A DNA stretch of 64,000 nucleotides from contig SEMN01000347.1 in NCBI GenBank assembly GCA_005408345.1, positions 476,442 to 540,441 of the forward strand, given 5' to 3'. The notes under the pieces are model-generated. The model was not told the origin of the DNA. It searched no databases and saw only the letters and a program-made list of their open reading frames with translations. The stretch is from Macquaria australasica. Taxonomy: Eukaryota; Chordata; Actinopteri; Centrarchiformes; Percichthyidae. The stretch's first letter is position 1; the number at the start of each line of letters is the position of its first letter. This document shows positions 39,701 to 48,700 of this stretch, in pieces. A program made the translations under genes and the position numbers.

Positions 39701-42700
39701 TAGTTGATAATGAGGTGTGGTGTTGTCAGAATCACAGCCCATGCTCATCCATCCAACCTGCTTAGTAAGGGGCATGGCACACCACTGTCTGGTATGCACA
39801 CACACACACACGCACACACACACGCACGTGCACGCGCACACACACACACACACACGTACACAAGGTCATATGGACACGGAGTACACACAGACTGGAGAAT
39901 ATGTACAAGCTTAGGAAAATACACACTGTATGAATGCCCTACACACACACACACACAGGGAAAAGAGTTAGAGAGAAACCATGTCAGTGTTGCTGTTGAC
40001 CTTTACTTGTCAGATAAGAGGATGGCATTATCACTGTAATATGCCTGAGTGTGTATATATACAGTGTGTGGTGTATGTGTGAGTGTTAGCAGTGTCTCTC
40101 TCAGGTATGTTACCAGACTGAAATGACTCTACTCCCGCCCCTCTCTTCATCCAAACTATCTCTTTCTCTTCTCTCTCTTCATCCTACCAGCTCCTGATCT
40201 TCTCTGACCCACTTTTTTTTAAACTTCTTTTCTTCTCCATTCATCTCTCTCTCTCTACTTAAACTCTCTATCTGTTATTTCCATCCTACATCATTCAATC
40301 ATTCCCCCTCTTTCTCTCCTTCCCTTCCTTTTTCCTCTTTATCCAGAATAACTCCATTCATACACTGTGCCTTCTCAGCCGCTGTCTCTCAGCATATTAT
40401 AATCTCTCCTTTCCTCTCCGCTTTCTCCCCCTTTCAGGAGGGTGAAGGGTAAGTGAAGATCGTTGGGCCCCAGTGGACAGGCCCAGACATCGTGGGTGTG
40501 TGGGTGTGTGTGTTTGAATGTGTGTTTGTGTGCACCCCATCATTGCTCATCTCTGGCAGGCTCACTGGCTGTTCCCCGAGCTACAAGCCACATAATAAAT
40601 ACACTTTAAATCACCACACACACACACACTCACAGACACACCCACACTCACACACAAAAGCAGCCTGGTCCCTGGCAGCACTTTGCTGCTGTTAAATGAG
40701 GGGTCTGGGGAGTTGTGCGGGCAAAGCCTTTGGCTACTCTCGCTCTCCTCCTCTCTCCGTGCACTCCTGTCAAACACATACTGGAAAAATAAGCCAAAGT
40801 TATGACGGGCCGATCGTAACACACCAGGATATTCTAATGTTAAATAAATGGAATTCTACTCAACGTACCAAACCAGGAACATAAAGGTACTGTCTGGGGA
40901 TCCAGAGCCTCTTTCCAGAAAGAGATGTACTGGCGAAGTGGACAAAATGTCGCCTGACACTCTGTTCTTCACAAGAACTAGATGGACCGACTGGATCCAG
41001 GAGAAAACTAAGACACATTTAAACACATTAAAATCTTTTATTTGTGTGTGTGTGTGTGGAATTTTGGATGACCTGTTACAAAGTTCCCTGGGGACAATCG
41101 AACAAGGGGCTTCACAGCTAAACAATGAGTCTTCAGACCACCTAGTATCCTGCTTCATTTTACCTCTTAGAATGCCTGGGAGGGATTTTCCTATTTTTGT
41201 GAGAAAAATTGGTTTAGCCAATCCCTAGTAATTTGGTTTCCAGAGTTCCACATCCACTGTTAATGACCGTGTTAATGTTAATGTTAATAACCCCCAAACA
41301 GACTGTTTGGGGGTTATTAACATAAATGTAGCACTAATTGTGATTTGCGAATTGTAACTATACTGATTATTTGAATGCACTGTTGCCCCATCCCCCCTCA
41401 CTTTACATACCATATGTATAGATCATACCTAGCAGAATACAAAGCTGATTCAGATGCTGGATTGGAAAAGGTAACTATTGATCATCATTAGTTTTCCAGT
41501 CATGACGTCACCCTGAGGGGCAGAGCTGAAAGCCATGCCATGCCAATGTGTCGAAAAGGTAATGAAGAAGTGAGGAGTATCAAATTTATGTTTTAACAAT
41601 ACTTAAATAATATCTATAAGTGCAAAATCAGCCTAAGTCTAGACAAACCATCTTGTCTAGACTTGGGCCATAACACACCATATTTACTTCCACCTATACT
41701 ATATGACCAAAAGTATGTGGACACCTCTGTCTAAATACCTTTGTATACTTTTAGTATTTTAGTCTCTACCAACTCCCGAGGGAAATATCTGACTCTTTAG
41801 CTGCTAAATGCTCCACTATGTTCACCAGCTAGTTGCTAACTGTGTCTGTCTGCTGTTTGGCGTTGAGCTTTATTGCTGAAAACAGCTGCCTATTATGGCA
41901 GCTGCAGATTTGGGAGATGATTCTCTGCAAGTTCATTTGTATTCACTTTGTTAATTGATACATTGTTATTATAAAAATATCAATCATAGCTGCTTTAATG
42001 GAAATCTAAACAGCAACTGCAACAGTTTGGGGAAGACCTTTTTCTGTTTCAACATGATAATGCCCCCATGTGCAATGCAAGGTCCATAAAGACATCTTTA
42101 TTTTCTCAACACTTTGGGATGAATTGGAACAACCTCACTGATGCTCTTGTGGCTGACTGATTTAAATGATAAGAAGCAGTAAAGGAAATGTTTACAGGTG
42201 CTAACTAATTCCCTACATAAATAACTACAAATAACAAACATTACTGGATCGTTTTGTGGGTCTCACTTTAGTATGAGTTTAAAACCGTCACCGCCTCTAT
42301 ATCACTCTCCATCATCTCTGCAGTGGGCGAGGGTGCAGGTGGTGATAGCCCACTCTCTTCCTCTCCACTGTTTTTTTCTATGCCCATTTAACTGCATATT
42401 TTAAACCAGTGGAGTGTGTGGAGAGAGAATGAAACTGACTTTCATCACGCTTTAAGACAACTACATACAGGAGGACAACTAGTGTTAATATTTTGTCCAC
42501 TCAGTGTTTTGGGATTGGACACAGAGCACCTAATTGAAAAGTCTGTAGCCATTGGAAAAGCACTGTTTTTGTAGCCAGGAGCTTATAGCTGTCTAATGGT
42601 GGTGAAATAATGATGATAGACTGTGATCCGTCTACTCATTCTTTAAATATGTATATACTCCAACTGTGCAAACAGATGAAACAATGAAATCTGACAAAGT

Positions 42701-45700
42701 GGGATTATGCTGCACACAGAAACACACACACAGACTATATATATCCCTGACCCCAGGCTGTCAGTGCATCTTGTCCTCATCCAGCTCTGTGTCCTTCCCA
42801 CAATGTAACATCAACTAGGTTAACTGCAGATAATAAGGCACAGCACTGCTGTCCTCAATGTCTCATCTTATCTTTCTGTGCATCTGTCTCTCCCTCTGCC
42901 TATGTATCTTTATATCCTTATTAGTCTGAAGTAGTAAGGTAGGGTAGTGTTCATCAGCAACAGGGTTGCAGACATTTCTCATCCTATGGAGACCCAGTGA
43001 TCCTACAGTTTACAACATAACAATCAATACAGACAGAGTGCAATTAAATCCCGCCCACACTGGAGGGGAAAACAATTCATCACTATTGTATTGCGTGAAG
43101 GTGCCTCCTTGTTACTTCGGTCAAACAACAGAAACATGCCTAAAAGCTCCTGTGTGGTGGGATGCACTAACAATAGGGTGAAGAACCCAGAACCAAGTTT
43201 TTATAAGCTGTCGAACTGAAAAACTGAGCTTTTAAGACGACAAAAGTGGGTACAGACGTGAGGCATCAGCAGGAAGAATGGGAAAACTGTAGGATCCTAG
43301 CTATATTTTCTGTATAAACATAGAAAGCTATGCAGTATTATGTTTGCATGTGCCTTCACTAACTACAGTAACAGCACATTTTCCATATTTAGAGAATAAC
43401 AAACAAAACATAACATAACACAACATAATATAACATAACACCAGCGCCATAATAAGAAATATCGTATCTTGCATTTAACACATACACACACCGCTTCTCC
43501 CTCCCACACAGAGACAGGTCCTCCAACATCCCTCCCACCACACAAAGCAGAGACGTAGAAATAAAAAAAAAAAATACAACACTTAGTAAATTAATTAGAT
43601 TCTATGTAAGTCATCCATGGATCCCAAGTCCCATGGAACAGTCGTAGGCTACCTCATGTCATAGGTTATTTTCTCCAAAGGAGCATGTGAATTTACCTCA
43701 TTAATCCACTGAGTAATGTTAGGGGGAATCCTCATGATTCCACTTAGATGTAATGCATCTTTTGTCAGCAATTATTTTCTAACATGTATAATATGTAGAA
43801 ACAAATCTCTGAATTTCCTTGCAGACTTTAAGGAAATACTAGTCATAATTTACAGTATGTGAGACGGTGAATTGTGACCAAAACCTCCTAGCTACAGCGT
43901 GGTGCCTTGTGTATTAATAAAAGTACAGAACACAGCCAGATGTTGACAGGATTGGTTAACAATAACAGAAGGGAGTAGTCCTTTGAGAATACATGAAGTG
44001 GAGCTGTTTGAGATTGAAAATTCATGAAAAAGAACTCCAAGTCAATGAGCAAGAGGAATTCACTTCCAGAAATCTTGATCATCCTGTCCTAACTAGTTCC
44101 ACACATAATCAACATCTTCATCATCCCTTATGAACTTTGCCAAAAGAAATGAAAAATATAAAGAGGGCGGCACAAAACTTTACACAAGTCTTGTGTAGCA
44201 AAGGAATGAACGAAAGACATTTACCTTGGATTTAAATGAAAGGAAAAAATGAGGAGCTACAGCTTGTTGAGTGTTGCTTCGGCTGTGGAAGAAACTTCAG
44301 AGGAAAAAAAAAGGGGCCTCCAGTGTTTTGCAAGCACAGAATTTTTCTGCGATAGCCTTGCAGAAACTATGAGAAAACTGTATCCCATAGACAGTGTCAC
44401 TGCACTAGCTCCAGGCTTAATATTTGATTCATAGTGCTGGTAAACGTCATTTCATCTTTTAAAACTGAACCCTGACAAGCAATAGTTGAATATTAATATC
44501 ACTGTAACAGCAATTTAGATATGTTACAGCATTTTACTAAATACAAATGTGAGTGAGACCTGCATATATAGAGGTATAGGAAAACATTCAGCATCTAACA
44601 AGACCTATAATTACTTTCAAATGCAGACGGAATAAAAGCAGAAGCACCATGGAGCGAGCATTACAGCCTTATCAAGCAGATTTATTCTCCCTTCAGTTAC
44701 ATCAGTCTATGGAAGGACCTTCTTCTTCGTTTTTTCTTTAGCTGTCCTTTCTGCTTCAGCCTTTGTCTTTGAGGCATAGAGGCTATTTTCTCATTTATAA
44801 AAAAAAGGCAAGAAAATAAAATCAATACGTCCCTCTTCTTCTCATTCTCTGCTTTCTTAAAATCCTCCAAAACAAACCCTGTGGTGTTCAGCCAGACTGA
44901 GGACAGCTGTCATTGTTAGGAGGTTAAGGTATTAATAAACCTGACGTGGATGTATAAAAGCTTGGGCAGTGACATTTTCAGAAAAATAAGGGCCTCTCTG
45001 GCTATTCTCTGTCTGAAGTGGGAAAGAAATCAAAAAAACTAAAGTACTTACCTGAGGCGTTTTTCAGGTAGCCGTTGGCGTCCACTGTGGTATACATGAC
45101 ATAGGGACCTGGCTGGTTAACACCGAAAGGCTGCAAAAACACACATGCAAACACAAATAAAGAAACAGACAAATTTCGACATTTTCCAAGTATCTTTTCA
45201 CATCAGCTGTCTGTCAGTGACGGCGAAAGAAGACAGGGAGAAACAAGCAGGGAGGGGTGAAAGAGAGAAAAAGAGACATGTTGTAACCGCAGTGACCTTG
45301 AGCAGTTTTTTAGCTTTATTTCCACTAGGTGACATGGCAAATGTCTGACCCAGCTGGCTTGAATCTGACTGAGCATAAATGAGTGTGATGGCTGCACGTT
45401 TATGTTGCTGTGTGGGTGGATACGGAGGGGCTGTCTTATCTGTTCACTACGAAAGGATGACAACTAATGAAGAGATCTGCCGAGCCATCCTTTCGCTTTA
45501 CATCAGCTAATCGCGAGCCTGTTACACACTGCAAACACATACACACTACTGCGAGGGAGACTTGGCCCTTTATGCTGTGACACTCAGCGATCGGGTGAGA
45601 GAGGAATAGAAATGAGGTCAAAAAAAAAAGAAACGGGGGGGGGGGGGAGATGCGAAAGCCACTGAGGAGCAGATTAGTAGGCTCAAAGAAAGACAGAGGA

Positions 45701-48700
45701 AGAGAGGTGTGACTAAGAAGAAGAGGAGCGGGAGAGTGAAATGAAAAGATAGAGGGGGTGATGGATGGGAGAGGAGAGGAGTAGAAACAGCCGCGAGCTC
45801 CACTCTTCTACTGCATTCATCATACCTTTCAGTTAGACAACAAGCGGGTGGAAGAGCAGACAGACAGAAAACCAAAACAACTCTAATACCAGCAGCCTCT
45901 TGTTGATGTCAAAGCTAATGTGTTTTGCAAAGGGCTTTCCACTGGTGAAAGGTTGTATAAGGAGCGATGCTTGGTCAGATTTCTCTGTCCACCTACACAT
46001 GATCATCAGACATGAGCTCTTTGGGACAAATAAAGGGAGCTTAAAGCTAACTGCTCCATAAATCAGTGACTACAAAAGTGTATTAGAGTTTAAGAGCTTG
46101 TGATATGTAAAACCATAAACCCCATTCAGACCAACGATATGACGCCGCTCATGTGTTCTGGGTCTATCTGTATGGGTCAATTCACGTCAGCTGACCCTCC
46201 TTCACGACCCTCCTCTTGCCTGGGTCCAGACCTTTGAATACGCCCACTCCACCAAGCTGACTGCTTCTGGTCTGGCATCATGAAAGGAAACAGCGGTTTC
46301 TGGGTTGAAAAGCGATCAGTCCAATGAGTGCCGCAAGGGGCGGTTGCGACTAACGATTAGCCAATCAGCGCCACGGGCGGAACAGCGTTCTCAAGAGTTG
46401 TCAAGCTGTGCACCGCAACCAAGGAGGAGCAATAACAACAATGGCGACTGCTATAGACAAGATACTGTAGACGCTGCTATTGAGGCTGTTCTAAATTGAT
46501 CAAAAGTACTAATAAACTTTGAAATCTGTAACAGCTTGTCTTCTCAATATTGCCCAACATTGTAGTTTGTTTTTACTTCGCTCCGCTCCACTCTTAAAAC
46601 CCTGGCAAAACCAGTATGTTGGCATGGCTATGCATCAGTGTCGACTTAAAATGATGTTAGATTTAGGCAGATATGTTGGTCTCTAGTGATTGGTTAGGGA
46701 AAATTGAATCCCCCTCCCCTACGGAAATTGGTTAGAGTGGAGGCAATAGTTGCGGTTACATGGACAATATATCTACAACCTGACTGAAATCATTCTGATT
46801 AGATATTCCAACTTAACCGTTTACATGGACGCTAAATAAAGGGATCTGATAAGATGTGCGTTTACCTCCTCAAAGCATTTAATGTAATTCTTTTGACATG
46901 TGCACGGTGGCTCCACCCGCTGTGAAGCATCTAATCTGCCGTAAATATAACAGAAGAACAACAAGAAGTTTTTTTCGGCTTTGTTCATTATTACAAGCAC
47001 TTGTTTGAACAACTTGTTGTTTCGAGCCTTTCGACCATTGAGGTGTTCAACAATCCTTAAGTCTTTTAAGGTCTCCAACAAAAACATTGTATCAGCCACA
47101 GAACAGTTTTGTTTTGCTGCCGCCATGTTTCTGTCCCTCCCAGAAACTCGTTCACGTCACCTAATGTTCCCCCACGTGGGGCAAACATGCGCAAAAAGAA
47201 TATATTTATTCTAACCAGAGAGAAACGATCGGATTAAGCGTTTACATGGTTATTAGGCGCTAATATTTTCCTATTGTACAGATTATCAAATGTTTACACC
47301 ACCCCTCTCAACCCGATTGAAAATTCCTTCCGATCGGTCCAGTCTCTTCCAATTGCGCTGCTCAGTGGAAATTAATTCAAACATACCAACGTTTAAATTT
47401 CATTTAATATAACCTACTCCCCACGAAGACTGAGAGAGAGCGAGAGAGAGAGAGAGAAATACAAAGTGCATAGGTTTGGGCGATCAAGAGAGAGGGAGAG
47501 TGCACATGGACAGACAGAGAGATGAAACTGAACTTCAACTTTTATCTGGTAAATATTTGATGGAATTCAGTGCAATTCCCAGGGTTATCAGTGAAATGTA
47601 TGAACTACACTGCAGGCTGGAGTCTCTGCTAACAGCAAGAAGCAGGAGACTCATGAATGGGTATATGGTGCTTAGCTAATTTAAACTCTGGGTTCTTTAC
47701 CCTTATGGAGGACCTAGAAGCAGACTGAGCAAGGTTGTTTCTAAACCAAAATTAGCACTGTAAGTAAAACGTAGGCCTATAATTCATTTCAATGAGGCGG
47801 CTGTGTTGGCAAAGCGAGGGGGCTGACGCAGAGAGCCCCCTGCAAAGACAAAACAAACCAATAATGCAGGGTCATCTGACAAAACAATTGAACCTGGCTC
47901 AACTTTTAATGCAACACAAAGCAATGTCACCTGGTAACATGCAGTAATGTCCAATCAAATACGTGCAAGGGCACATTCCGGGAAGATTATTTTGTAACGT
48001 CAATGGCATATTTCTACTGTTTACCTCACAACTGTTAAGACGGAGGATAAAATAATTGCTGCTGTCAGTTAGAAAATCTTCCCTCAAAGTACTATATACT
48101 GCTGGACTGTACTACATCTTCTCACCAGAATCTGAAGCAACACGTCCCTATCAATATCTTTATGCAAAGCTGTTATCAACAGCTGGTAAGGCAGTGTAAT
48201 TGCCTTGTCTGATCAGGATTTAAATAGCCTTCAACGTGCTGATTTGATATTAGATTAGATGTCTTCTAAAGGAATAATACAAAAGGTAATCTTTTGTTGT
48301 TACCTCTGTTTGTGTAATTTTTGTATTTGATTGTTCTGAGGTTGTACATTGTGGCATCTGCATCTTTTAAGTATGTATTGAAGCTGTTTTCTTGACCAAG
48401 CTTTTGTTATTGAAACACATTCTAGAGCCACAAATGGAGCTCAAAGCCAAGCTGGGACCACTGTGAAAGGCCAAACTTAACCTTGAAGAAGCTTGTATGT
48501 AATCAAACTGATAAACACGGCCTGGCCTCATCACACCAATGCAGACATGAAGCCTTGGATACCTCATAAACCAGAGTGTGAGCAGAGGGTAAACTACGAA
48601 CTGCTAGCTGTTATTATAAAATGATTAGTACAGATCCAGTCTCAGCAGAGACTATCATCGTCAAAGTGTCCCTGAACATCAACAGGCAACTAACCCCAAA

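Larger units (their letters stand above)
25587..45051 (-). other. itfg1 large intron (19.5 kb)
   Basis: This intron is the main insertion sink of the window. It holds a GCTAACATG-type repeat (25690-26350), a TA-rich satellite (26711-27100), a pyrimidine-rich tract (27570-27810) and GT/CA runs. It also holds an RTE LINE (31690-32344), a GCTAACATG repeat split by a piggyBac-like element (35585-37170) and a CT-rich tract (37630-37870). Further right are two perfect palindromes, a Tc1-like relic and a THAP relic. Stretches 28740-29850, 32360-33120, 37930-39340 and 43300-45050 hold nothing I can name. Confidence 0.75.
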
